Source of the DNA: Megalobrama amblycephala
Taxonomy: Eukaryota; Chordata; Actinopteri; Cypriniformes; Xenocyprididae
Length of the DNA stretch: 64,000 nt
Reading direction: 5' to 3'
Assembly (NCBI RefSeq): GCF_018812025.1
Contig: NC_063053.1
Location: 8,088,123 to 8,152,122 of the forward strand
Part shown: one piece after another, positions 1 through 12,465 of the stretch
Numbering within the stretch: the first letter of the stretch is position 1
Layout: every line of letters begins with the position of its first letter
Program-made: the position numbers and the translations under genes
The notes under the pieces: model-generated
Databases searched by the model: none
Seen by the model: only the letters and a program-made list of their open reading frames with translations
Told to the model about the DNA's origin: nothing

Positions 1-29
<29 letters not shown>
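1..29. repeat. (TG)n microsatellite
   Basis: An uninterrupted TG dinucleotide run opens the window. It is probably cut by the window edge, so its full length is unknown. Confidence 0.95.
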
Positions 30-32
<3 letters not shown>

Positions 33-1796
33 ATTAAAATTATTATATAAATGTATATATAAATTTATATGTGTATTATATAAAATAAAAAATAAAAAAT
101 AATAAAAAATGTAATTTTTAAGCTAACTAAAGCTAAATTTCTTGTTGTGCTGCCTGGCGCCACTTCATTATTAATTTAGACCTTTTTGGCAAATAAGTAC
201 GGCTGGAATCCCATTTGATGTAAAAAGAAAATTAATTAAAAAAATATTGTCTGAGCACAGAAACTGTTTAAAGGCAATTTTAGTATTATTTATTAATAAA
301 CTTACAAAATAATAATTTCAAAAATGTAATTTGTAAGCTAACTAAAGGTAAATTTTTGTTGTGCTGCCTGGCGAAACTTCATTATTAATTTAGAATTTTT
401 TTAAGTACTGCTGGGAAAAAACAAACAAACAAAAAAACAATACTATTCGGACAGGAACAGTTTTTAATTTATACATCACCATTCAAAAGTTTGGTATGTT
501 AAGGGTTTTATTTTTCTGAAAAAAGTCTCTTATGCCAACCCAGGCTACATTTATTTGATCAAAAACACAGTAAATTATTGTCACAATTTAAAATAACTGT
601 TTTCTGTTTTAACCGTTATAAAAACAGAAAACAGAGAAGTCATAAAACATTAAGGGAGCTGTAAAATGTAGTTTATTCAGATGATGGCATAGCTGATTTT
701 TCAGCATCATTACTCACAAAAACAAACAAACAAACAAACAAACAAAAAAACCTAAACTTTTAACGGTAATGTAAATATGGAAAGAATTAAACTTATAAAG
801 CCATTAGTGTGCAGCTAAGCAGTGCTAGTTTAACTCAGAGGTGTTGATGCTAATAGCACAGTAGCATAACATGGATACAGAGGTCAGATTAGTGTAACAA
901 TACACTGTAGTATCATTAGTTCAGGGTGAATAACCAGAGTAAAACAACATTTTGACCCTGCTCTCCACAAGACTTTACTACAGGATTTATTTTAGTAATT
1001 CAGCTCGGTCAAATGCTAGCAGCTTATGCTAATATAAAGCAATCATGCATTGCTCAGCTAATATGTATGTGTAGTTTAGCATAGGCTCTTTTTTATACCT
1101 TGACAACAGTTTGAGGGATAAGGCAGAGGTCTCTATTGATGCTGATGCATCATGCTTATACTGTAGGGTACAGGATATTAACATTTGCTGTCCTGTAAAT
1201 GGATTTGCTCTCATAGGGCAAAGAATACATTTATTTGGGTTGAAGACTGCATGTTAATGAAATAGATCATGGGCAGTTCCATTATGATAATGGATTGGTG
1301 CACTTTTCTAGTGGCCTGATGTTTTATTTATGACTTCTTTGATAACTTTCATAATGATTAGCGTTATATTAAAATATGTATAGTTCGTCTGAGCTTCAAG
1401 CAATTTATTTCGTTTCATTTAAGCCTCTAAATGTAAATATGGGATTAGAATAGGGTTAATGAAGTCTTGCTCTAAGGAAGAAATAATATTTCTTTTTAAT
1501 GCAAGCTACTCAGGCACTCTAGTAATTGGTTAATATATTATTTCATAGTCTTTTTAAGGTATGAGGTAGACAGTAGTCCCATTTGTCAAATAGAGTGAAA
1601 CATAATTTTGACTGGAGCTTTACTTAATGTTACATCATGTGTAGATTTTTATTTTTTTTTTAAATGTAAAGACACTGTTCTTAAAGATAGTCATTTTTAA
1701 CTAATTTTATGTAGGATGTCTCATTCAGCAGCTAATTTTAGGAATACATTTATACCATAATTGCAAAATAAAAAGTTACTAAAGGGCAAAAGTATT
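30..1796. other. gene-free AT-rich stretch
   Basis: I see no gene here. The sequence is AT-rich, with short A and T runs and an (AAAC)n tract near 719-746. Two related segments near 108-175 and 322-390 share phrases such as 'gtaatttttaagctaactaaag' split by small changes and 'ttgttgtgctgcctggcg', so a local duplication of roughly 215 bp spacing is present. Confidence 0.6.
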
Positions 1797-4073
1797 GGGT
1801 CTTATTCATTAATAACTTTGCAGATTCTTCTTCTTCTTTTTTTTTTTTACGCATAGGCAGACTTTTCATGGAAAGTTTTTTAAGTCGAACACGTGTGTAC
1901 GCACATGAATTTGTTCTTAACCTCGTTTTTATTCTAAATGTGTGACCACATGCCCAAGGTTAGTCATTTGCATAAAACACACCCAAACCATCTCCATATA
2001 AGGACTTTTCCGCACAAAGCCCTTCGTCGTTCTCAGCAAATATATGACGCTCTCTAAAGAAGCCTCTCACCTGAGAGCACATGTAGTAAGATCTTCAAGT
2101 ACGTCATCCTCAAAACCACTTCAAACACTATCATCACCTTCAAGGGTGTGTTCACACTTGGCAGGTTTGGTTAAATTAAAATGAACTTTATTGTGATTGC
2201 TTTGTTAGTGCGGTTTATTAGAATAAGTCGAAACGCTGCCAACCAAACCCTGGTTTAAACCAAACAAGCAGACTTAGACCCACCTTTTTAGGGGGTCTTG
2301 GTCCACTTCCAAATGAACTCTGTTGTTGTGTGACTGAGGGCACTTTTACATGACAGCGATATACTAAAAAACAAAAAAAGTTACTCCTTTGCATCAAAAC
2401 GATTAAGCAATTTCTTCATAACTGTGTTTTATTCTCAAGGAAAATTCTTAACGTGTTATTATGTTCATAGTGGGCTGCTTATAAGGTGTAGTGAATTTGC
2501 TCTGCCAATATCACCTACATTTAGCCACATTAAGCGCTTATTTTTCATGGTGAGTGGTTAGAATGTCCAGCTTTGCTGGACGCGTTTGCCGCCATATATA
2601 GCATCTCTTGGACATGCTGCAGTATCAGACCCCTCGTGAGTGAGAATGGGGTGGAAATCAAGTCAAGTATTATCATGTTTCAGAGACATGGATCTCGAAA
2701 GTGTGTGAGAAATAACAATTTTACAAAAGAAAACTTGTAAATTGACATTTATTCGACTTTAATCTGTCCTTTTTTTAATTTTGGTTTATACAGATGCAAA
2801 ACGGAATAAACAAATATCTGAAAAGAAGTCAATATTTATTTTGTGAACAAGAAATTTGTGCATTCGGTTTTAATTTAAATTTTGGTATTCAACATAGCAT
2901 TTAAAAATACAACAACCGTTCGTTTTTTGTTTTTCTTGACGTGGTTAAAAAACGAAAAAGGAATGGACGCAAAAGTACACGGACCTTTTAGTCTATGCTG
3001 TATTCAGTTGAATAATGACCAGAAGTTTGTAGCACACCTCCCATCCAATAAGCGTTGTTACTTCTGATATGAAACAAAGTCTCATCTTTCAAATTCTTTC
3101 AATTTTATTACGAACTTTAAACAATAAATGGCATGAGAGATCACTGTAGCTCCTCAGTTCAAGCGAAGCAGTAGCACGGATCGCATGCAAACTGATCATC
3201 TCTTCTGCATTAATACTAGTTACAGCATGAAATAAACATGTATGAACATCAGAAGGTATGTTTAAAAAAAATCAGTACAACTGATCCATATCATGTCACA
3301 CGTAATCGCTCGGAAAAAAGTCAAAAACAGCTTGTAAACAATGTCACGTAATACATTTACTGCAGAAAAGCCATTCAATGCATATTCATTGTAGTTTTAC
3401 TTGTTCTTCAATATTAAATGTATGTTTGGATAAATCCATGATGCTTTTATGGCAGCCACCATTTAAATGTTTATATTAAAAAAATAAATAAAAAAAGAGT
3501 AGAAACATAATTGTTATTAAAAATTTATAGTTATATTGCTATTATTAAAACTCCCTTATGTTTAATTTAAATGCAAGTAGCCTACAAATCAGTTAATTTT
3601 AACCTTTAATATTATAATGATGAACCAACTGGGGTTCCCTGTGTATGAATCAAAACAAATAGTTTGTGAATCAGAATCGAATCATGAAATTTATGTCAAT
3701 TCCCAGCCCTAGTGTAAACGCTAAGTGAACCAGGACTAAATGTATAATTTTCTTTTTTGGTCCAAACCAACAGACCCAAGACAATGTGTACAAATGCGTT
3801 GCTGCAATTTTATGCATAGGAACGTGGTGGCTCAAGCTATAATGCACCTTTTCTTTCTCTTTTGCTGTGTATGATGAAATATACAGTATAAAGATTACAT
3901 ATCTAAAATTTCATCTTAACATGTTTATAAGGCCACCCAGAATATGTGATATTTTTTTTCCCCATAAATTTAAAAAAAATGTAAGTACAAAAGTTACTGA
4001 TGAATCACGATTTGCTTTAGATCATCATTTCATGCATACATTTGTGCTTATGCACAGTTAGTGAATAAGACCC
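1797..4073. mobile_element. non-autonomous DNA element with inverted ends (outer)
   Basis: The left end reads GGGTCTTATTCATTAATAAC. The right end, reverse-complemented from 4073, reads GGGTCTTATTCACTAACTG, so the two ends form a terminal inverted repeat of about 20 bp. Subterminal sequence is also partly symmetrical (GCATAGGCAGAC-type left, GCATAAGCAC-type right). No transposase frame is present. A second element (about 2143-3800) appears to sit inside it. The superfamily is unassigned and no clear target duplication was found. Confidence 0.6.
2143..3800. mobile_element. inner DNA element nested in 1797-4073
   Basis: The left portion (2146-2340) begins GTGTTCACACTTGGC. It carries the phrases 'ggtttggtt', 'accaaaccctggtttaaacc' and 'ggtcttggtccac'. 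The right portion (about 3712-3800) carries the complementary type of sequence ('gtgtaaacgctaagtgaacc', 'ggtccaaaccaacagaccc', 'tgtgtac'). This matches a common cyprinid non-autonomous repeat whose ends resemble 'gtgttcacac'. The boundaries are approximate and the internal sequence has no coding potential. Confidence 0.45.
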
Positions 4074-6050
4074 GTTGTTTTTATGTAACTGTCCTACTGC
4101 CATATGCTTTTTTTTTGGGCACCGCCCTCTCAGCGTCTCACCGCTGGGGGGTAAAAAAAAAGGAAAATGAAATCCAGCCCACGACTGACAGGCTCAATTT
4201 GTTGTGAGGATGACACAGGAACGACACATAGTAGATTATAAAATGCAGAGATGTGCAGAGGTCAGATAAACAATTTGCCACCAAACTTGTGTACCCATAA
4301 TGCTCTCTGCCCCGTCTGCTCAATATCAGGAAGGTGGGGGGTTTCGGGGAGCACAAAAGAATAGCGAGGAAGCCTGGGAGCCGATGGCAGTCAGGTTTGC
4401 ATTTTTTTTTCTGGGTTAATTCACTGGATGAAAAGCTGCACTGTGAGATGTGTCATATATCAAAGGCAGGGCATCAGTAATCTTTGCTCAAGGGCATGGA
4501 TAACAGACAGATAGACATGTGAATGAGATGGAAAAAAAGCAACTCATCCTTTTCTGCTAACACCACAGAGGAGATAAAGGAAGATTTATGAGTCATCTTG
4601 GACCACATACCAGCATGCGGCCCCATTTTTCACATGCTCCAAAAATTGGTGCTGGAAAGCAATCTGCTTGTCACTGTGTCCATCAGGTACTTCAGGAGGA
4701 AATTGGGTCCTTCGGGCCTTTTACTCCACAGTCAGCTATTTTCTTTATAGCGGTTTTGTTTTTAATGGTATCCATAAATATATGTAGGGTTATAAGTACC
4801 TTTATCACCCGAGCTGTTTTTTGTGGGATGGGATGTCCAAATCTATGCGCCTCCTTTTTGAGGCAGCTATGCAAGGAATCATGGGAGCTCACGGCTGCTC
4901 AATGCAGTGATTGACACTGATAAGATGGTATGACTACCCTCTTGTTCAAAATGATTGGCAGACATTTCCCGTCGTGCCACGAGGAAAATGTGCGAGTGCG
5001 TGTTTGCGAGTGTAGAATGTGTGTGTGCATTATGATCTCTCACAAGCTGAAAGTTTCTTACTGGCATTTATTTCAGTGCTTCGTAAAAGCATCCCTGGTT
5101 AATTTAATGATGATTTTAAATGTGTTTTAGTGTTATAAATAGCCTATTAATGCCAACATTTCTCAGGCTCTGAAAAGATTAACTGTACTGGGTAATATTA
5201 AATGTTTAAGTGTAGAAACTCCAAGCTAATCCTTAGGAGTCTTTCTGTTTTATGAGTACATGAGCAAATGTTTCATCAGAAGGTGTTTAATTTGGAAAAA
5301 TGGATCATCAACCACAGACAAATGTTGCGCTAGCGTTAGTAATGTCCCCAACTGAAGCTTCTTGGCCGAAACTCAGAGTAATAGAGCCGCTCGTAGACCC
5401 AAATTATTGTTCATATTATTTCAACAGTTACCCCATTCACTATATTAAAAACAACATGACATTTGAATCCTTAACATCTGGTTCCTTGTTCTAGTATTTC
5501 TGCATCTCTTCCCAAATTAAATCTTAATTTATACAGACTTTGCAGTGGCCAGAAAGTTTTTTTTTTTTTTTTTTTTTTTTTTAACTGATGGTAGTCTGGT
5601 TTGCATTTTTGAGACTGTTCAAAAAAGTTTGTAGTGTTTTTATGAAAATAACTCATTTTTTGACATTCTAAACACCCACACCCACTCAACACCAACCTAA
5701 GTGGAGTTTGTTTGAGCCAAAAATGTGTTTAAGTAAAAAATAGGTGTTCAACTTTGCTTTGTCGTTGAGGTGTTATTTTTCCTCGGAATGTGTTAATTGA
5801 CTGGCAGCTTTAAAGAGGCCTGGAGTTTCATCACAGGTGCTTGTTACCAAAGTTCTGAACTGCCATTAACTAGCTGTTCACCAAAAATATCTGAAGTCTA
5901 TAACATAGGCCTATGCTCTGAAACTACTGGAATTTTCTTGTTTAAGCAGAGTAATCTACTTAAACTATTTTTTTTGGATATGTAAATTTGTGGCATATTT
6001 TGAACAATGCAGTGGATGGTACATTAAATTCTTCACATTGGCACAGTAAC
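4074..6050. other. gene-free stretch
   Basis: No supported gene. Open frames near 4588-4914 are short and have no recognisable domain. A 26-T homopolymer occupies about 5557-5582. The rest is single-copy-looking AT-rich DNA. Confidence 0.6.
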
Positions 6051-6053
6051 ATA

Positions 6054-6176
6054 CAGTGGGGTCCAGAAAATTGAGACCACCAATGAAAATGCTTCTATTT
6101 CGCATTTTCCCCCCATAAATTATATTTTCAATATAACAAATTTGTGTGAAATGTACTGAAATTGAAAATTTAACAT
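6054..6176. mobile_element. possible Tc1-like terminal fragment
   Basis: After a TA dinucleotide the sequence reads CAGTGGGGTCCAGAAAATTG and continues 'agaccaccaatgaaaatgcttctattt'. That resembles the terminal inverted repeats of a Tc1-like fish family. Only one end is present, and it is cut by the TTAA-bounded arm starting at 6177. The family assignment rests on remembered similarity. Confidence 0.35.
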
Positions 6177-6413
6177 TTAAAGGGTTAGTTCACCAAAAAA
6201 AAAAAAAAAGAAAATTCCGTCATTATTTACTCACCCTCATGACGCTCCAAAACCTTTGTTCATCTTCGGAACACAAATTAAGATATTTTTGATGAAATCC
6301 ATGAGCTATCTGGCCTCCGATAGACTGCAACACAATTACCACTTTCAAGGCCCAGAAAGGTAGTAAAGACATTGTTAAAATAGTCCATGTGACTACAGTG
6401 GTTCAACTTTAAT
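6177..6413 (+). mobile_element. single arm of a TTAA foldback MITE
   Basis: TTAA at 6177-6180 is followed by AGGGTTAGTTCACC, then 'tcatttactcaccctcatgacg', 'gttcatcttcgga', 'acaaattaagatattttt' and 'gtccatgtgactacagtggttcaa'. This is the same family as the full palindromic element at 6515-7296 but another subtype, and only one arm remains. A 15-A run interrupts it at about 6196-6210. Confidence 0.7.
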
Positions 6414-6514
6414 GGGAAACACTTTAGAATAATGGTCTGTTAATAATAAGTAACTATGCAGGAAGTAATGCAGGACAAATGAGTAGTACTACATTAACCC
6501 TTCAGCTACTACTA

Positions 6515-7296
6515 TTAAAGGGTTAGTTCACCCAAAAATGAAAATTCTGTCAATTATTACATACCCTCATGCCGTTCCACACCCGTAAGACTTTCGTTCA
6601 TCTTCGGAAAACACAAATTAAGATATTTTAGTTGAAATCCGATGGCTCAGTGAGGCCTGCATAGGGAGCAATGACATTTCCTCTCTCAAGATCCATAAAG
6701 GTACTAAAAACATATTTAAATCGGTTCATGTGAGTACAGTGGTTCAATATTAATATTATAAAGTGACGAGAATAAACAAAAAACAAAACAAAATAACGAC
6801 TTATTTAGTGATGGCCGATTTCAAAACACTGCTTCAGGAAGCTTCGGAGCATAAATGAATCAGTGTATCGAATCATGATTCGGATTGCGTGTCAAACTGC
6901 CAACGGCTGAAATCACGTGACTTTGGCGCTCCGATCAGCAGATTCGACACACTGATTCATTTATGCTCCAAATCTTCCGTTTTGAAATCGGCCATCACTT
7001 TATATGTCGTTATTTTGTTTTTTTTGCCACACCAAAAATATTCTTGTCGCTTTATAATATTAATATTGAACCACTATACTCACATGAACCGATTTAAATA
7101 TGTTTTTAGTACCTTTATGGATCTTGAGAGAGGAAATGTCATTACTCCCTATGCAGGCCTCACGGAGCCATCGAAATTCAACTAAAATATCTTAATTTGT
7201 ATTCCGAAGATGAACAAAGGTCTTAAGGGTTTGGAGCGACATGAGGGTGAGTAATTAATGACAGAATTTTCATGTTTGGGTGAACTAACCCTTTAA
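6515..7296. mobile_element. large palindromic TTAA MITE (Angel-like)
   Basis: The element is bounded by TTAA at 6515-6518 and 7293-7296. The left arm (6515-6874) starts AAGGGTTAGTTCACCC. The right arm (6941-7296), reverse-complemented, follows the left almost base for base, including 'gatccataaaggtactaaaaa' and 'ggttcatgtgagta'. The arms are about 360 bp, separated by a spacer of about 66 bp, so the transcript or single strand could fold into a very long hairpin. Foldback MITEs of this design are known in zebrafish as Angel elements. The exact family name is an inference. Confidence 0.8.
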
Positions 7297-8600
7297 TCTC
7301 AGATTCTTATTTCATTATAGTGACAGTGCAGAAACCTAAATATTTCTTCTTCATTTTATGTCCATTTCTTTTTTTTTTCCAGGTTTATTTCAACGTTAGC
7401 ATTTTAAATGTGGTCTTTTGCAACTCACTGCATTAGTGCTGCGTTTTCACTAAACATGGACGATTAATATTTTATGCCTTGCTCCCCGTTGGCCAGAGTC
7501 TTTAACATACATACCCCAAAAGCACTCAGTGTCAGCATCCATGTGCTAGATTTTTTTCTTCCCCTCTCTTTATCTGGCGTATCGAGTTACGTGTAAGGGC
7601 AAAGCGTCTCATGGCTCTGCTCGGCTCTCGTAGAGCTGCCAGCTCAAATGGGACAGTGGGATTGGGCTTAGCACAACAGGCATATTGACTTTGATATCCT
7701 ATCTGTTACCACTACTTCCCTTTTACATGGCTGCCAGCAGCGATGACATTAGTGCATCAACCGCAGAGCTAGCAGAGGGATTTCTGAACCCAGTGGTGGG
7801 TGGGACATGTGTTCACTCCTGTCTCTGCCTCTGGTAGAGAGGACACGCTCCTCACACCCCTCTCACACCGTAACTCCCACAGTCACACGGACCAAATGAA
7901 AGGCGGGTCAAGGTGAAGGCACAAGCAGATGTTTTGATGGTAATTGCGAAGCAAGAAGGGGTGAAGACCGGCCGGGAGATGGAAAAAAATGCACTTGTTG
8001 TGAGTGTTGTCACCGTCAGGGCCAGGAGCACATGTCTTTCACCCGCTCAAGCTCCACCGTACCTGCTGTTGCTGTCAAGCCTCCTTGCCAACTGTGACAT
8101 CTGTTCCTGAGAGCGCCTGGCGAATCTGAATGCCAATATCCTCGCCTTGAACCGCAACAGAGAAGTATTTGTCACTCAGCGACAATCATCCCTCAAATGA
8201 AAGGTTAGCAAGACGACGCGGGCCTTTAATCAGCCGGTTGGAGCGCGTCTGTCAGCGGTGCCTTTTAAGCATGCAGGAGCCGAGACTAGCCACCAATGAG
8301 TCAAGTGATTGATCTGCCCAAATCATTTTCCTTTGCCACTGTCAGTGGAAAGCTGATGGCAAGTTTGCCGTCAGGGGAGATTAAATATGACTCCTCTCTG
8401 GCTCCTGATGAATCCTCTTCTTGGAACACTCATTCTTTGTCACCCTGAGGAACGGAGTTTAAGCCTAGTTGAGGCTGAGGTCATAAAAAAAGCTGTCTGC
8501 TCGTCATGTCATTAAGAGCAATGCTCTAATAAGAGTTTAGCTTCGTATGGGTCACGTTCTCACACTTTTAACGTCAATCTACAGAAAACAAGAGGCTCTG
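7297..8600. other. gene-free unique stretch
   Basis: No gene is supported. From about 7600 the composition becomes balanced and free of simple repeats (for example 7600-8500), unlike the flanking transposon-derived DNA. That would fit a conserved non-coding segment but is not proof. Open frames here are short and without recognisable domains. Confidence 0.45.
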
Positions 8601-8601
8601 G

Positions 8602-9126
8602 CTGTGTTCCAAAACCTGGTGAGCTACCTGTGTAGATGGCAACTAAAGGCATCATATAGATAGGCAGACTTCAGACCTTAATTCAAATAATTACAGTGCC
8701 TACTGTATAAGATGCACTACTATTCAACATTTTGAGGTTTTTTGTTCATTTATTAAAAAATACAGTAAAAACAATAATATTGTGAAGAAATATTACACTT
8801 TAAAATAACCATTTTCTATTGATATATTTTTAAAATGGAATTTATTCCTGTAATGGCAAAGTTGAATTTTCAGCAGCCATTACTCTATTCTTCAATGTCA
8901 TTTTTTAGGATTGTTTGATGAATAGAAAGTTGGAATAGAATAAAAATATTTTGTAACATTATAAATGTCTTTACTGTCACTTTTGTTCAATTTAATGGAT
9001 GCTTGCAAAAAAAATAATAATTAAAAAAAAAAAAAAAAAAATCTTACTGACCCCAGACTTTTTTTTGGATAAGTACTTTTAGCCAAATTCTAAGTGAGCC
9101 TCAGTATCCTTCATATAGAACACAAT
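8602..9126. mobile_element. degenerate DNA element with GTGTTCC ends
   Basis: The left end reads CTGTGTTCCAAAACCTGGTG. The right end near 9095-9126, reverse-complemented, reads TTGTGTTCTATATGAAGG then GATACTGAGGC. These give an imperfect terminal inverted repeat. The interior is A/T-rich with an A run near 9013-9041 and no coding potential. Confidence 0.4.
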
Positions 9127-9259
9127 CCCATAATGCATTATGCATTGCTATGATATGTTGAAAAATGGTTGATTATAGGCCTACTTATCATTTATATAGC
9201 AAAGTATTGATAAAAATATGAAATATCTATGTGTGCTATGTATTTTGATTGTTAAACCA

Positions 9260-10592
9260 TGTCTACACCAGACGCAAGCGTTGATGCGTCGCATCGCTTC
9301 GCGCCGTTGTAGTGGCAGATTGGGTCCCCCCGAAATCGGGTCTCCATTAGGACCCCACTCGATCCCATTGGTTCAAATTGCTTTTAATATGTACTCTCTT
9401 TAGCACTCTCTTTTAATGTGTACTCTCTTTTAATTCTTATAAAATCATGTTATGATAAATGCTGTTTCAACTACATTATAATGTCTGTATTAGTTAGCTT
9501 ATGTATAGCATACAGATACCCGATTAGCCTGATAGCTTAGTTTATACACACATTCGCACTTACTCTACATGTATTCACAATCATCTTTAAAGTAATTATA
9601 TGTTAAATTAAGTGTTAAATGTCCAAATATTTCACTTATAAATAAAAACAAATTTATCATGTCCATTTATTCACTTAATAGGCCATTATAATTATTATTT
9701 ATTAAAGGTTTCCTAGAACGTTCTTTCACAAGATGTAATATAAGTCTAAGGTGTCCCCTGAATGTGTCTGTGAAGTTTTAGCTCAAAATACCCCATAGAT
9801 TTTTTTAAATTAATTTTTTTAACTGCCTATTTTGGGGCATCATTAACTATGCACCGATTCAGGCTGCGGCCCCTTTAAATCTCGCGCTCCCTGCCCTCCG
9901 AGCTTTCGACTATAAAACAGTGCATAAACAAAGTTCACACAGCTAATATAACCCTCAAATGGATCTTTACAAATTGTTCGCCATACATGCTGCATGCATG
10001 CTTCAGATCATGTGAGTACAGTATTTATTTGGATGTTTACATTTGATTCTGAATGAGTTTGATGGTGCTCTGTGGCTAACGGCTAATGCTACACTGTTGG
10101 AGAGATTTACAAAGAATGAAGATGTGTTTATGAATTATACAGACTGCAAGTGTTTAAAAATGAAAATAGCTACGGCTCTTGTCTCCGTGAATACAGTAAT
10201 AAACGATGGTAACTTTAACCACATTTAACAGTACATTAGCAACATGCTAACGAAACATTTAGAAAGACAATTTACAAATATCACTAAAAATATCATGTTA
10301 TCATGGATCATGTCAGTTATTATTGCTCCATCTGCTATTTTTCGCTATTGTCCTTGCTTGCTTACCTAGTCTGATGATTCAGCTGTGCACAGATCCAGAC
10401 GTTAATACTGGCTTGTGTAATGCCTTGAACATGGGCTGGCATATGCAGATATTGGGGGCGTACATATGAATGATCCCGACTGTTACGTAACAATCAGAAA
10501 TGTCATGTCATGCCGCATCCAGTGTAGACAACTTCACTGATTTTAATGGGTTCTATTGTCTTTTGTTGCGCTGCTCGCGTCTGGTGTGGACA
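9260..10592. mobile_element. outer DNA element with ACACCAGACGC ends
   Basis: The left terminus TGTCTACACCAGACGCAAGC (9260-9279) is mirrored by the right terminus, which reads TGTCCACACCAGACGCGAGC on the minus strand from 10592. The inverted repeats differ at two of 20 positions. Most of the interior (9702-10492) belongs to another family, which suggests a nested insertion, so only about 440 bp on the left and 100 bp on the right would belong to the host element. No transposase is visible. Confidence 0.6.
9702..10492 (+). mobile_element. TTAA element copy 1 (right end missing)
   Basis: It starts TTAAAGGTTTCCTAGAACG. From 9776 to 10492 it aligns closely with 21516-22239, sharing runs such as 'gcatcattaactatgcacc', 'ggctgcggcccctttaaat' and 'cagatccagacgttaatac'. 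Copy 2 ends with the matching inverted terminus (TTCTAGGGCACCTTTAA at 22400-22416). The family therefore has TTAA-ended inverted repeats, and copy 1 has lost its right end, possibly by rearrangement inside the 9260-10592 element. It holds no transposase. The short open frame at 10043-10228 is part of the repeat. Confidence 0.75.
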
Positions 10593-12465
10593 CAATGTTG
10601 GAGTATCATAGTTTAGCTTAGCAACATACTAACTCTAATACCAAACTTCATTGAAATCATTTTTGCTTTATGTGAGAAACTGTATTTTTTTTAAAACACA
10701 GAGTGTTCCAGATCAGTCACTTCTATGCTTATGCTGACTATATAGACAGCAAGGCAGCTCACCAAGTTTCAGCCTCTTTCAGCATCCTCAGTTAGAAAGA
10801 ACAGTGTATGAATAGTGAGACGTGACATGTTTTTGCACTATATGGAAGCTAGCCGTTTGCTGCTGCTGTAAGTACACATTTAGCATTTTGCTTGTATTAT
10901 CTGAGGCAGCAGTTTAGTCAGCTGTAGAGTGAATCTACAGAGCTTTGTTGCTGGAAAAGTAATTGCATAGTGAGAGTTTTGCCCGTCATGACAAAATGAA
11001 GTGCCGTGTATTTGCCAAAGCTCACGCACACCCCAAAACTATAAAATGCTCATGCTTAAAACACTATAGCATTGAGTGGATAGGACAGTATTACCACATC
11101 ATTTGATCGTTCAAATGCATTATGATGTTATTTTAGCAAGTCTCATTCCACTAACTTAGAATTAACTGATTTATGTGGTTATTACTGGGCCCACATCCAC
11201 AATAGAAATGACACATGAATCAGAGTTTTACTGTAAGACAAATGTTTTTTCAATCAAAGAGCAAGCGCTCGCAGTTAAAGGAATCCTCATTAGGCTCTCG
11301 TTATTGGCTAAGTGCTTCTCATTTTCTTGCTGAAAGCCGGGCCTCACTGATCTTTATGCCCCTCTTAAGATTACCTCCGACATCACTCTCTGTTCATTTG
11401 CTCTTTGTGACGCGACAGTTACATTTATTTTTAATGTCCAGACCGTGTCGCTGACCTTCAATTCCTGCTGAGTCTAGCACCTGCTGACCCTGCCCTTAAA
11501 TCTGTCAGGGTGGAGATACATACAGGCCTGCTGTATGTTGGGTGGCCTGGGCTTGCCTGTCACATCCCTCTGATGTTCTACATCTTGTTTGGAAGACATT
11601 CCCGACGTTACGTTCTACGACCTCTTCCGTTGAGCGAGGTGGTCGTCGAGCGACTCCAAGAGGGGGGAAATTGAGCTGTTTCATTCCTCCCAAAGGAGAC
11701 TTGCGTTTCCTTCTCTGGCCATTTATTTGAAAGCTATCATTTTCTTGAATTCATAGCTGAAAATTGGCATTGATTCGCAGGATGATGGATGCTGAGAGTC
11801 CCTCTATTGACACTGCCATTGACAGTTTTCAGTAAATTCTGCATCTAATTATCACTCTTGGCTAAATGATACTCCTGGATGCTTGGGAGAGGTGGTCGAT
11901 GAGACTGGCTGTATTGTTCCTGAAGGCCCTATTGAGCTATGTGTCAGGGCCGTGTGATGTAGCTGATCACAGAGCACATTTCTCTCAGTTAGCAACTATT
12001 GTGTAATTAAACCGAATGCTGACTGAGGCCGTCAGTGCTAAAAAAAGATAAGTTGCAGTGATTGATCTAATTAATTGTTTCTTTTTAGTGGTTTCAAATT
12101 AATTTTTTAGTGCGTTTCATGAAATGTTATCAAATAGGAAATGCATTTTTTGGTTTAAGGGTTTACTACATATATTTGTACACTTAAGACACAGCTAATG
12201 TATGAATATCAATACACTACTGTTCAAAACTTTAGACAGTGCATGTATGGGTGGTTGTATATGTGTATGTATGTATTTATATTTCTGAGGGAAACTAACT
12301 AATGACGCCCTTAGATTTTTTTTTTTTAAATATATTCCTGCTGCAAGTAAATAAAAAGCAATAACTTGAAAAAAAGCATTACATTGTTTAAAAAATAACT
12401 TTAAGACCAGTTGTTTAAAAATAATTGCAAAAATGTTTATGAAAAATGAAGTTAGTTGAAAATAG
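10593..12465. other. gene-free stretch
   Basis: No supported gene. Unique-looking sequence around 11200-12000 has balanced composition. Open frames at 11215-11454 and 11505-11730 overlap on both strands and have no recognisable domain. 12060-12465 is AT-rich. Confidence 0.55.
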
